This document shows, piece after piece, positions 1 through 8,133 of a stretch of DNA of 33,661 nucleotides. The DNA is from a virus. Both the position numbers and the translations under genes were made by a program. The stretch covers positions 1 to 33,661 of IMG/VR virus record IMGVR_UViG_3300034685_000262. The stretch is one strand, 5' to 3'. Numbering within the stretch: position 1 is the first letter of the stretch; the number at the start of each line of letters is the position of its first letter. The notes under the pieces were generated by a model. The model did not search any database. It was not told where the DNA came from and saw nothing but the letters and a program-made list of their open reading frames with translations.

Positions 1-881
1 TGATAGCAGATAGAGTAATACAGCATTCAATTAGTTGGGATATATTAAATACAAGGGGATTTATTGATGGTAAAGTATTCATAAATGATATAACTTCACA
101 GAGCCAATTAATAGATGATGGACATTACGGTGCTAGAAATTTAGCATTTGATGATACAATTGGGGGTTATACATCAGCTTCATGGGAAGCAGATGCGAAC
201 GATAAAAAAGGTTGGGTAGGTCAAGATTTTGGAACACAAAAAATAATAAAAGTATATTCAATATCGGCATGTACGGACTACCCAGGAAACTCACCAATAG
301 ATTGGACTTTTGAAGGAAGTAACGACATAACAAATTGGGATGTGTTAGATATACAAACAGGTCATTCTTGGGTTAGTGGTGAAACTAAATACTTTTTTAT
401 AGATAATATACAAGGTTATAGGTATTATAGAATCAATGTAACTAATTGTGGCGGTACTAGATATGTTATAATATCTGAAATAGAAATGTCAGAATTTAAT
501 ATTTCTTGTTTAATTCGTTCGTTATCTGGTGGCTGTGGTTATGCAGATGCTAATGGTAATGCTACTACCACTGACCAAGGAAATGGAGGCTTTCCAACTA
601 ATAATGAATGGGACATTTATATAGTTAATTCAAATTTAGATGGAAAAATTGTCAAAGGTGACGATAATGTATGGCATTGGAGTAATATGTATTCATGGGT
701 TAAAGACACACCAATTATATCAATGACAAATAACGCTAACCGTGTATATCGAGGAAAAGATTTAAATAATAAGTTAGCAGTTACACCAAGTTCAACATCT
801 AGTTCGGTAATAGGATTTAGGCCTGTATTAGAATATATTGAACCAGATGGTAGTTCTAAACAGATTACTTTATGGTATTAG
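1..881 (+). CDS. Phage tail/receptor-binding protein with F5/8 type C-like domain, 5' partial
   Basis: The frame is open from the window edge, so the true start lies to the left. About 293 codons are visible. The N-terminal segment (LIADRVIQHSISWD) is nearly identical to a stretch in the next gene. A segment from about base 120 to 490 looks like a discoidin (F5/8 type C) carbohydrate-binding fold: ARNLAFDD, a W-rich strand, GWVGQDFG, DWTFEGSND and RYYRINV. The C-terminal segment (NNEWD, VWHW, GFRPVLEY) is a module shared with the downstream gene. The stop at 879-881 overlaps the GGAGGTG ribosome-binding site of that gene. A cell-surface-binding tail or adhesin role is inferred from the domain and the late-region position; the exact virion part is unknown. 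Confidence 0.7.
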   Translation, partial: IADRVIQHSISWDILNTRGFIDGKVFINDITSQSQLIDDGHYGARNLAFDDTIGGYTSASWEADANDKKGWVGQDFGTQKIIKVYSISACTDYPGNSPIDWTFEGSNDITNWDVLDIQTGHSWVSGETKYFFIDNIQGYRYYRINVTNCGGTRYVIISEIEMSEFNISCLIRSLSGGCGYADANGNATTTDQGNGGFPTNNEWDIYIVNSNLDGKIVKGDDNVWHWSNMYSWVKDTPIISMTNNANRVYRGKDLNNKLAVTPSSTSSSVIGFRPVLEYIEPDGSSKQITLWY

Positions 882-894
882 GAGGTGAAGTAGT

Positions 895-3501
895 ATGGCA
901 ATTAGAACTGATATTAATGATATGGTTATAGGTGATAAGATTTCATGTGAATATACTGCTTCATCTAATACAATGGGGACATTTGCTAATTTGGGTAGTG
1001 CAGTAAAAGCAGAAATTCCCTTAAGTTCATCTTCAACACCTGATGGTACATTTTATTTTATTATGGTAGGATATGATTATTTAGGTAGAAAGAAACTTAT
1101 TGCAGACAGAAATATTCAACACAGTATTTCATGGGATACGTTAAATAAGTCAGGAGTTGCTGCTAGTAGCGGGAATATAATAACTATTAATAATGTCTAT
1201 TCAAATAGATATGAATTAACTTTAAGATTATTAACAGGTGGCGTAAGTTCTACTGATAGAAATAATGAGTGGGATAAAATAATAGTAAAATCAAATCTTA
1301 ATGGAACAATAACCCCTGGTGACAATAATGTATGGAATTGGAACAAAATTTGGAGTCAGACTTCCACTACTAATACATCTGGTGCGGGTAATAGGACAGT
1401 TAGAGGATATACTGCTGTTGATGGTTCAAGTTATATTGCATCTAATAACACTATTGCTGCAGATACAGGATTTAGACCTGTTTTATTAGTTAAAACTTTA
1501 AACACCCTAGGCAATTTTTCAGTAGATAAAACTGAAATTCATAATGATAATGTTAATATTACAGGAGAGATTTCTGACCTTGATAACAATCAAGTACAGT
1601 ATAGAATTTTATTAAATAATGCTGTAATCAAGGATTGGTCAGAATTACTCGATTCACCTGTAAGTATAACTTATACTGTACAAAATTCATTATTTATACT
1701 AGGTGATAACACTTTAACTATAGAATATAAAAATAGTAACAATACACGTAATATTTGGAAACAAAATATTACTTTAATAAATACCCCCGCCACTGCTGAT
1801 TTGAGTGTTGATAAAATCTATACTCACTCTGATAATATTGTTATATCTGGCACAATTTCAGATGTAGATAGCGATGATGTTCAATATAAGATTAGTGTCA
1901 TAAGGAATGGTAATACTGAAGTAATTCAAGACTGGATTAATCTACAAAGCCAGCCGTTAAATTTAAGCTATGCTCTTTCGAATTCATACTTTGCAGTTGG
2001 TGAAAATACTGTTGTAGTTGATTACAGAGATAAATTTGGACAAGGCGGATCTTGGCAAGTACAGGTTTGGAAAACCAATGTTAATCCTATATACAATCTT
2101 GTTGCTAATAGGACAGCTATATATGATAAGCCTATTACTATATCAGGAAGTATTTCAGACCCTGACGGAGACCCTATCAGGTATAGGGTAAATGGTGGAG
2201 AATGGACAGCTTGGGTTAATTCTCCTGCAAGTATAAATCTAACATATCAACCTTCGGATTTTAATGTAGGTCCAAATAATGTGACAATAGACATGGAAGA
2301 TACTTTTGGCGGAATAAATTCATATTCTGTTGTTATATACAAAAAAAGCCATGACAGCACATATATATCATCAGCGAACCCAAATATGAATTATTTTAAT
2401 GATACCAGTTTGAAAATAAGCGAATCAGAAATTACATTATTCCGTATTAATAGCGTAGATGCAAGAAAAGGATATTTAAAACAAGCAACGTTAACACTGA
2501 AAATGAAAACCACCACCGGCGGTACTATAAAAGTAGCTAAAATACTAGCAGATTGGGATTCTACAACTGTCACTGGCAATACTTGCCCTAATATTGATAC
2601 CGCTAATGCTATAACCCAATCAGTTGTGGGAGGGGAAATAATAAATCTTGATGTATCTAATTCAGGCCCTTATGGTATTGCAATATATTCTGTATCTGAT
2701 TCGTTGGAAGCAAATTATTATGGACATACTGAATCTATAATATATCAGCCTACAATTTTACAACAACCTAAAAAGATATATGCTAAACGTGTTCTTTTAG
2801 ATTGGTTGGATATAGTACTTGAACAGCCGTCATCCTATATAAAAACCATAGTGAAAAGAAGTAATTATTCAAATATGTCGGCTGCCATCGCAGTAGCAGA
2901 AATATCTGATATGTCTATAAAATCATTTGAAGACACAAGTATAGAACAAAATAAAACTTATTATTATAGAATAGATGTCCAAACTGATACAGTTCTCAAT
3001 GCTAATATAGTACAGGTTATTACACCAGATTTAGGATTCAAGAGAGAATTAGTAGGAAGCAACTATGTTTTAAAACTAGCCGAAGGACTTGCTTTTGATG
3101 ATGTTGGAGTAGATTACAACTTTTACACAACACCAGATAAAATAAAGATGCGTCCACTTAATATTGGAACGGTAATAGGCGGAAGTATTTCCAGTGTTTA
3201 TGCTGTTGAAATAATAAACGGATATGAAAATATGAGTTTTGATATAACATTAAGAGCAGTTAAAAATGGCCTACCAGCAAAGGAGATGGGCACATATTGT
3301 TTGTTACCAGATGCAACAGAAGATGAATTTAAGACAAAAGTTGAAATGAGCTTATCTGATGGACCATTTAATCCTGTATACCCTGTTCAATTTAGATTAA
3401 GTCCAATGGGTAGGGCTGTTCTATATATAAGAATAAAGCCTACTCTTGTTTCTGCCGGGGATGAAATGTTTCAAATTGTCATGTCGGGTAAGCCTGTTTA
3501 G
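895..3501 (+). CDS. Large modular tail/adhesin protein with Ig-like repeats and DNRLRE-like domain
   Basis: An 868-residue protein; its ATG follows GGAGGTG by 7 bases. Residues about 1-200 repeat the C-terminal module of the preceding gene (IADRNIQHSISWD, NNEWDKIIV, VWNWNKIW, GFRPVL). Three Ig-like or cadherin-like repeats of about 95 residues follow (about 205-485), each with an SVDKTEIHNDNVNITGEISD-like opening and a D-x-D turn. Next is a DNRLRE-like segment (about 490-620) starting DSTYISSANPN, then a fibronectin III-like segment (YYYRIDV) and a C-terminal beta-rich region. There is no signal peptide or membrane segment, as expected for a virion protein. It is probably a host-binding tail component. 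Tandem arrangement with its paralogue suggests duplication. Confidence 0.65.
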   Translation: MAIRTDINDMVIGDKISCEYTASSNTMGTFANLGSAVKAEIPLSSSSTPDGTFYFIMVGYDYLGRKKLIADRNIQHSISWDTLNKSGVAASSGNIITINNVYSNRYELTLRLLTGGVSSTDRNNEWDKIIVKSNLNGTITPGDNNVWNWNKIWSQTSTTNTSGAGNRTVRGYTAVDGSSYIASNNTIAADTGFRPVLLVKTLNTLGNFSVDKTEIHNDNVNITGEISDLDNNQVQYRILLNNAVIKDWSELLDSPVSITYTVQNSLFILGDNTLTIEYKNSNNTRNIWKQNITLINTPATADLSVDKIYTHSDNIVISGTISDVDSDDVQYKISVIRNGNTEVIQDWINLQSQPLNLSYALSNSYFAVGENTVVVDYRDKFGQGGSWQVQVWKTNVNPIYNLVANRTAIYDKPITISGSISDPDGDPIRYRVNGGEWTAWVNSPASINLTYQPSDFNVGPNNVTIDMEDTFGGINSYSVVIYKKSHDSTYISSANPNMNYFNDTSLKISESEITLFRINSVDARKGYLKQATLTLKMKTTTGGTIKVAKILADWDSTTVTGNTCPNIDTANAITQSVVGGEIINLDVSNSGPYGIAIYSVSDSLEANYYGHTESIIYQPTILQQPKKIYAKRVLLDWLDIVLEQPSSYIKTIVKRSNYSNMSAAIAVAEISDMSIKSFEDTSIEQNKTYYYRIDVQTDTVLNANIVQVITPDLGFKRELVGSNYVLKLAEGLAFDDVGVDYNFYTTPDKIKMRPLNIGTVIGGSISSVYAVEIINGYENMSFDITLRAVKNGLPAKEMGTYCLLPDATEDEFKTKVEMSLSDGPFNPVYPVQFRLSPMGRAVLYIRIKPTLVSAGDEMFQIVMSGKPV

Positions 3502-3513
3502 GAGTTGGTAGTA

Positions 3514-5535
3514 TTGGCTGATTTAGTTTCATCTGCGATTATTAATGCAAAGAATGAGCTGGATTTAAAATATAATACTCCTTATGGGCAAGGAATAAAA
3601 GATTTAATATCTAATACAAGAATCCCCGCCCACATGGATGACTTTTTTGCGTCTTTTTATGTTGAACCAGCACATACGGATGGACCTACTGGCACAGTGT
3701 ATAACCCCTACAAGAAAAATGTAGAAGCAATCTTCCGTGTAACTGAAACTGCGCTGTTAGATATTAAACAAAGATTGTTACAGCCTCCGCAATTAACATA
3801 TCCTGTAAGTATAAAACAAGATACTTATACTAGACAAGCAAAACCGACAACATCTTACGGCCAATCTCATTCAATTGTAGTCGGTAAGGCAGTAGATGGT
3901 GAGTATAGGGGATTTATTGAATTTGACCTAACTAACATTTCAAATCTTATTGTAAAGAAAGGCATGAATTGTTTAAAATTGACGCTAACACTTAAAAAAA
4001 TCACAGGCAGTGGAATTGTTGATTTTTACGAAGTAAATTCAAACTGGTACGAAAATTATTTAATGTGGATTACTTCAATAAATTACAACCAAGAGCCAGT
4101 ATTTTCGTATAATTTTACTCGACCAGAAAATGAAATTGATATAAGGACTTATGTATTAGATTTACTCTGCAGAGGGAAAACAAAACTTAACTTAATGTTA
4201 AGAAGTGATAATTTTTTAATATTCAACTCAAAAGAATCAGGCTCAGGAGCCTTTTTAACATTAGTTTACACAGATCCAGCATGGACAGGAGCATATGATT
4301 TTGTCGATAAATATTGTCAAGCTATAATACGTGCAGTTGCTAAAAAAGACATAGCAGCAATCTATAGGTTATCAGGAAAGTGTATAAAAGAAGCTGAAGT
4401 TATCATTAAGTACCCTGGAACTATAAATGGAAGAATGAATATAACAAGATTGGCAGTTTTTGGTAAAGCTGATATTGTATACAGCAAATATTTAAATAGT
4501 TCTGTATTAATAAGACATTATACAGATTTAAATTCTGAAGTTGATTTCAAAGGGTATACTGGTTATGGGTCAGTAAACATACCATATACAAAACATATTT
4601 TAAGTTCTGTTTATGTAAAGCCTGAAGAAGATTCTACAGATACATCTTCTAACGCTGAAATTATTAGAAAAACTTTACATTCTTTTATAGATGTTGTCAA
4701 ATCAATATATACAGTTTCTTCTTTGGTAATAAGAAAAAACGGAATGTCTGATCTGCTGTCTGAGTCAGGATTAACAGGTTGGGCGGCGGTAGGACAAGCA
4801 AATATAACTTTACCAAAAGATATGTATAGTATTATTAATATTAGAACATCAGAAAAATCTGAACTAATATCGTCTTTATTTATACAGGGAAGGAAAAATT
4901 TAAAATCTGCATATGTTACTAGAAGAAGTAATAAAAAAGACATTTTTGGGTATTTTATAAGACCTGAAAATATCGACTTATTTGGAGAATCAAGGTTTAT
5001 TGTAGGTTCTGATGCTTTTTCAAGTATGGTCATAAGAAAAGGTGACTCTAAAGATACGATAGGTTTATTTATAAATCCTTATAAAGAAAATTTGACTGGA
5101 TCGTTAAAGTTTATTATTGGAAAAGATGTTTTTTCAAGTATAGTTATACGCAAACAGGACCAATATGATATTTTAAGTTCAATAATAAAAAGATTAACGA
5201 GCAATATTGATGTATATAGTGATTTTACAATACCTGAAAAGAAACATTTAATATCTTCAATTGAAATAAATCAGATAAAAGACTTACTAGTAGATTTTAA
5301 TGTAAGACAATATGATATACAAGAATTCATATCACAACTTTATATACATGGTTGGCTGCATAACAATATTATAAGCGGTTTTGATATTGCTGTTAAAAGT
5401 GTCTATTTAGGAGCCGCCACCACCATTAAGAATAATTTCAGAATATGGAGACCAAACATTGAAGGACAGCTTGATTTCCAAGATAGAAAATTACCGAGAA
5501 TATGGAGACGAGAAGATTTTCTGCCGATAGTATAA
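3514..5535 (+). CDS. DNRLRE-like, repetitive tail fibre-like protein
   Basis: About 673 residues. The frame opens at a TTG at 3505, but that codon directly abuts GGAG (3501-3504). The TTG at 3514 has 9-base spacing and is preferred. Residues about 85-255 look like a DNRLRE domain: KQDTYTRQAKPTTSYG, then RGFIEFDL, ending in LTLVYTDPAW. The C-terminal ~350 residues hold a degenerate repeat of about 20-40 residues of the type SSxxIRKxxxxDLxSxFxI (SSLVIRKNGMSDLLS, SSMVIRKGDSKDTIG, SSIVIRKQDQYDILS), suggesting a beta-solenoid or fibre shaft. It begins right after the upstream stop, so the two are probably co-translated. Tail fibre or baseplate-associated role inferred from position and repeats. 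Confidence 0.6.
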   Translation: MADLVSSAIINAKNELDLKYNTPYGQGIKDLISNTRIPAHMDDFFASFYVEPAHTDGPTGTVYNPYKKNVEAIFRVTETALLDIKQRLLQPPQLTYPVSIKQDTYTRQAKPTTSYGQSHSIVVGKAVDGEYRGFIEFDLTNISNLIVKKGMNCLKLTLTLKKITGSGIVDFYEVNSNWYENYLMWITSINYNQEPVFSYNFTRPENEIDIRTYVLDLLCRGKTKLNLMLRSDNFLIFNSKESGSGAFLTLVYTDPAWTGAYDFVDKYCQAIIRAVAKKDIAAIYRLSGKCIKEAEVIIKYPGTINGRMNITRLAVFGKADIVYSKYLNSSVLIRHYTDLNSEVDFKGYTGYGSVNIPYTKHILSSVYVKPEEDSTDTSSNAEIIRKTLHSFIDVVKSIYTVSSLVIRKNGMSDLLSESGLTGWAAVGQANITLPKDMYSIINIRTSEKSELISSLFIQGRKNLKSAYVTRRSNKKDIFGYFIRPENIDLFGESRFIVGSDAFSSMVIRKGDSKDTIGLFINPYKENLTGSLKFIIGKDVFSSIVIRKQDQYDILSSIIKRLTSNIDVYSDFTIPEKKHLISSIEINQIKDLLVDFNVRQYDIQEFISQLYIHGWLHNNIISGFDIAVKSVYLGAATTIKNNFRIWRPNIEGQLDFQDRKLPRIWRREDFLPIV

Positions 5536-5556
5536 ACTAATTAAGGGGCGATTAAA

Positions 5557-5796
5557 TTGAAAAAGTCAGATAATTTTTGGAAAGATGGTATTAGTATACA
5601 AGACTTTGAGAAGCTTTCTTTAGGGGGGTTGTTAATAATAGTTGTCCTTGTTATATGTTTTAAATTTGTAACCAGAGAAATAACGAGCCCAGATATGATA
5701 TATCTTTCAGGGGTATTGGCGGGGGCTTTTGTAGCAAGGAAGGCTTTTAAATATGCTTATGATAAAAAACAAAAAGGGGATGATCCAACTATATGA
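5557..5796 (+). CDS. Small membrane protein, possible holin
   Basis: A 79-residue protein starting at TTG, 8 bases after AAGGGG (5543-5548). It has one clear hydrophobic segment (GGLLIIVVLVICFKFV, about residues 23-39) and a second weaker one (about 49-66), with a charged C-terminus (DKKQKGDD). Its stop overlaps the start of the amidase gene (ATGA at 5793-5796), so it is translationally coupled to the endolysin. Size, topology and linkage fit a holin or similar lysis membrane protein, but there is no recognised holin signature. A second, better holin-family match lies far away at 31363-31758. Confidence 0.55.
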   Translation: MKKSDNFWKDGISIQDFEKLSLGGLLIIVVLVICFKFVTREITSPDMIYLSGVLAGAFVARKAFKYAYDKKQKGDDPTI

Positions 5797-6584
5797 AACA
5801 AAAAGGACAATTCGTTTTATTCAATAAAGAAGAATTCAAAGAATGGATTAATAAGACAACAATTAAAAGAGAGATAAAATTTATACAGAACCATCACACT
5901 TACTTACCTGACTATAAATCTTTTAAGAATAATCACTTTACTTTATTAGAAAATATGAAAGCATACCATGTAAATAGCGCCGGTATGAGTGATATCGCAC
6001 AAAATATTACAACATTTCCGGATGGAACTATTGCAGTATGTCGTCCATTAGATACAACACCAGCAGGTATAAAGGGTAGAAATTCAGGAGCCATTTGCAT
6101 TGAACACCTAGGTAATTTTGATTCAGATATAATGACAGAAGAACATAAACAGACAATCATATTTGTAAATGCTGTTCTTTGTCTAAGATTTAACTTAAAA
6201 CCTTCTACAACTACTATATTATATCACCATTGGTTTGATCTTAATTCCGGAGATTTTGTTGCTGATAAAGGATACAGAAACACAAAAACATGCCCGGGAG
6301 CAAAGTTTTTCGGCGGAAACACAATTGAGGCTGCAAACAAAAATTTTATACCTTTAATAATAAAGGAAGCGGAGGCGACGAAATTTATGTCTGTTTTCAA
6401 AGACTTGGTTAAAGATGGTAAAAAACATTGGGCGGCGGATTTAATTGAAAAAGCTGCTGAAATAGGTATAGTAAAAGGAATAGAACAAGAAGATAGAAGT
6501 GTAATTTTTAATCCAGATGCCCCCATCACCCGTGCAGAAGCAGTAGCACTAATTATGAGAGCAATTGAATATGTTAAAAATTAA
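5793..6584 (+). CDS. N-acetylmuramoyl-L-alanine amidase endolysin with C-terminal SLH segment
   Basis: A 263-residue protein. The N-terminal domain (about 1-195) has the amidase_2/PGRP layout: His34-His35 after the first strand, FPDGTIAVCRPLDTTPAGIKG, ICIEHLGNF, His145-His146-Trp, and TCPG with Cys167. Three of these would be the zinc ligands expected of this family, which cuts the bond between N-acetylmuramic acid and L-alanine. Residues about 215-263 are one S-layer-homology repeat (HWAADLIEKAAEIGIVKGI, PDAPITRAEAVALIMRAIEY), probably anchoring the enzyme to the cell wall. There is no signal peptide, so release through a holin is expected. It is coupled by ATGA overlap to the small membrane protein upstream and followed by a hairpin terminator. 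Confidence 0.9.
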   Translation: MKQKGQFVLFNKEEFKEWINKTTIKREIKFIQNHHTYLPDYKSFKNNHFTLLENMKAYHVNSAGMSDIAQNITTFPDGTIAVCRPLDTTPAGIKGRNSGAICIEHLGNFDSDIMTEEHKQTIIFVNAVLCLRFNLKPSTTTILYHHWFDLNSGDFVADKGYRNTKTCPGAKFFGGNTIEAANKNFIPLIIKEAEATKFMSVFKDLVKDGKKHWAADLIEKAAEIGIVKGIEQEDRSVIFNPDAPITRAEAVALIMRAIEYVKN

Positions 6585-6601
6585 GTTTTAATTAAGTTAT
6601 C

Positions 6602-6640
6602 TACCCCCACACCTACTTACAAAATAGGTGGACGGGGGTA
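6602..6640. terminator. Bidirectional hairpin terminator between converging genes
   Basis: TACCCCC with CACCTA on the left pairs with TAGGTG and GGGGGTA on the right, a GC-rich interrupted stem in an AT-rich setting. It sits between the plus-strand endolysin and the minus-strand gene that ends at 6649. No perfect U-tract follows on either strand, so efficiency is uncertain. Confidence 0.6.
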
Positions 6641-6648
6641 CATTTAAA

Positions 6649-7266
6649 TTAATTTTTAAATTGAAAATTCTTTAAGATATAATCAATTTCTAAAGTGAGA
6701 GAATATGTTTGAGAGAATTCTTTAAAATCGCCGTGATAAATATCATGTATCCAAATGTTAACTATTAAATTTTTATCAAGAAAAGAGTATTCCACAATAC
6801 CTGAACCTTCATATTTAAAATACGTAATTTTTACATTATAGTAAGTATTACTAAGCTTTAAATCTTCAAAAAATATTTTTTCTACATTTGCACCTTCAAC
6901 TGGTTTTTTATTATCATAAAAATAATCATGAATATTAAACTTATTGGTATTTATAATATTATAACCTATGATTATAATAGTTTTATAAGTACCTAAAACT
7001 TCGGTATTAAATTCTTTTTCTAATATAATAGCTTTATTATTATCCTCATTTAATGTATATTTACATGCTTTAGAAAACTTAAATTTTATATATTTATCTT
7101 CATATATATAATTCCCGTCTGGATCAACTAATACTAGTCTTTGATTATCGTTATTATTATTTTTGTTTGAAGTATTTCTAAAAAGTAAAAACGATATAAA
7201 AAGTCCAATAGAAAAAGATACTAATACTATTGCTAATGTTATTAAAATTACTGTTCGTGTTTTCAT
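6649..7266 (-). CDS. Membrane-anchored accessory (moron-like) protein of unknown function
   Basis: A 205-residue protein on the strand opposite to all its phage neighbours. Residues 1-30 are a positively charged start followed by a hydrophobic segment (VILITLAIVLVSFSIGLFIS). This is a signal anchor without a lipobox cysteine. An Asn-rich linker (NKNNNNDN) follows, then a soluble beta-rich domain of about 165 residues that I do not recognise. The domain would face the outside of the cell. A consensus promoter lies upstream on the minus strand (7322-7350), and GGGGTG precedes the ATG. An independent promoter, opposite strand and surface location fit a gene expressed in the lysogen (lysogenic conversion or superinfection exclusion). 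That role is inference. Confidence 0.7.
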   Translation of the reverse strand: MKTRTVILITLAIVLVSFSIGLFISFLLFRNTSNKNNNNDNQRLVLVDPDGNYIYEDKYIKFKFSKACKYTLNEDNNKAIILEKEFNTEVLGTYKTIIIIGYNIINTNKFNIHDYFYDNKKPVEGANVEKIFFEDLKLSNTYYNVKITYFKYEGSGIVEYSFLDKNLIVNIWIHDIYHGDFKEFSQTYSLTLEIDYILKNFQFKN

Positions 7267-7321
7267 AAAAATAATTTAAACACCCCACATTAGTCAAAAC
7301 TATAAACAACTGTATGTATAA

Positions 7322-7350
7322 ATTGTAAAATCATAGATTAATTCTGTCAA
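7322..7350 (-). promoter_or_regulatory. Sigma-A-type promoter for the minus-strand accessory gene
   Basis: Read on the minus strand: TTGACA (7345-7350), a 17-base spacer, then TACAAT (7322-7327), about 55 bases before the ATG. The -35 is perfect and the -10 matches TATAAT at 5 of 6 positions. It should be readable by the host housekeeping polymerase in a lysogen. Confidence 0.7.
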
Positions 7351-7372
7351 GTATTCAATAATCGCAGATAAA

Positions 7373-7388
7373 TGTTAAAATTTTAACA
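7373..7388. repeat. Perfect 16-bp AT-rich palindrome
   Basis: TGTTAAAATTTTAACA is a perfect palindrome about 22 bases upstream of the minus-strand -35 box. It could be an operator for that promoter or part of the adjacent repeat region. An AT-only core palindrome is weak evidence alone. Confidence 0.45.
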
Positions 7389-7405
7389 ATTGCTGCCTTT
7401 AAAAC

Positions 7406-7839
7406 ACGCAAAACCTAAGTGCGTATATATAGTAATAATATTATTATAATTAATATCTATATTATAAAGGTAATATATTATATACTCAAATTTTACGTGT
7501 ACACTTAAAATCTTAGTACTTTACCTTAGTGAAACGTAAAAATTGAGTGCGTATATATTAATAGTACTTTAATATTATTAATAATAGAATGTTATATTAT
7601 ATACGTACTCAGATTTTGCGTGTACATTAAAACTTTAAGTACTAAGGTAAAATTTTACATTTAATTTTTTAATCTTTAGTGTAAAGATGAAGATTTAAGT
7701 GTTAATGTACACGTAAAACCTGAGTACTTTACTTTAATGAAACGCAAAATTTGAGTGCGTATATAATAATACTTTAATAATTATATTAAAATATCTATAT
7801 TATAAAGTACTATATTATATACGCACTCAAATTTTGCGT
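7406..7839. repeat. Array of seven 17-24 bp motifs in alternating orientation (possible origin or control region)
   Basis: The unit is ACGCAAAATTTGAGTGCGTA followed by TATA, with variants. Plus-orientation copies: 7406-7429, 7534-7557, 7711-7727 (shortened) and 7742-7765. Minus-orientation copies: 7479-7498, 7598-7621 and 7816-7839. They form three head-to-head pairs enclosing AT-only loops of roughly 40-50 bases. The last pair is a perfect 24-bp inverted repeat. Loops of the second and third pairs also share AGTACTTTA-like strings, so the arms extend further with small indels. No convincing gene is present here. Candidate functions are a replication origin with initiator-binding sites, or an operator cluster. 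Confidence 0.8.
7742..7839. repeat. Perfect 24-bp inverted repeat with AT-rich 50-bp loop
   Basis: Arms 7742-7765 and 7816-7839 are exact reverse complements; the intervening 50 bases contain no long GC stretch. Imperfect complementarity continues inward (AATACTTTAATA against AGTACTTTATA), so a much longer hairpin or cruciform is possible. Confidence 0.85.
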
Positions 7840-7849
7840 ACCTTAATCT

Positions 7850-7923
7850 TACTTTTAAAAATTTTCCATACTTTTAAAGTTTTCTACTATTTTTAAAGTT
7901 TTCCCTACTTTTAAAGTTTTTTC
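7850..7923 (+). repeat. Four tandem 18-19 bp direct repeats, iteron-like
   Basis: TACTTTTAAAGTTTTCC and close variants start at about 7850, 7869, 7888 and 7906, a period of 18-19 bases. Each unit contains ACTTTTAAAGT or a near match, itself a near-palindrome. The regular period directly beside the inverted array fits iterons of a replication origin. Confidence 0.7.
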
Positions 7924-7960
7924 AACCTTAGTTTTTTAAATAAAAATAATATTTATTTCT

Positions 7961-7992
7961 CCCGGTACATATGCGCCAAAGGCGCACTGGGT
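7961..7992. other. GC-rich hairpin in AT-rich non-coding region
   Basis: TGCGCC (7972-7977) and GGCGCA (7981-7986) form a tight stem with an AAA loop. Flanking CCCGG and CTGGG can extend it imperfectly. No U-tract follows, so a terminator is not favoured. It may be part of an origin or an RNA structure. Confidence 0.5.
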
Positions 7993-8049
7993 AATTAAAA
8001 GAATCCCGCACATTGTTAAAAAATTAACGATAAAATTTTTTCTTTTTCG

Positions 8050-8082
8050 TTTAACTGGCGCGTGGTTCAAAAGGTATAAGTA
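8050..8082 (+). promoter_or_regulatory. Phage promoter-like box, copy 1 (TTTAACT-N18-TATAAGTA)
   Basis: TTTAACT at 8050-8056 and TATAAGTA at 8075-8082 are separated by exactly 18 bases. The same pair with identical spacing occurs at 14627, 21525 and 31766, always in non-coding DNA before a gene or gene cluster. Conservation continues as TAG and a purine run just downstream. Here it precedes the replication gene cluster by about 45 bases. Confidence 0.6.
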
Positions 8083-8133
8083 ATTAGAAAGAAAATTTTA
8101 GAAAAATGGAGGGGGGGGGGCGAGGTGGCTAAA

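Noticed and set aside
3505-3513. TTG at 3505 as start of the third late gene
   Set aside because: It directly abuts the GGAG site; the TTG at 3514 has correct spacing.
4611-5033. 140-codon minus-strand frame
   Set aside because: Shadow of the repetitive fibre gene, no ribosome-binding site and no plausible protein features.
7406-7839. CRISPR array
   Set aside because: Repeats alternate in orientation, spacing is irregular and spacers are nearly pure A/T; no cas genes. The Cas4-like nuclease at 19694 belongs to a replication-recombination cluster.
7742-7839. Protelomerase target (linear plasmid-prophage telomere)
   Set aside because: Telomere sites are compact palindromes with almost no loop; here 50 bases separate the arms, no protelomerase gene is seen, and a tRNA-attached integrase module is present.
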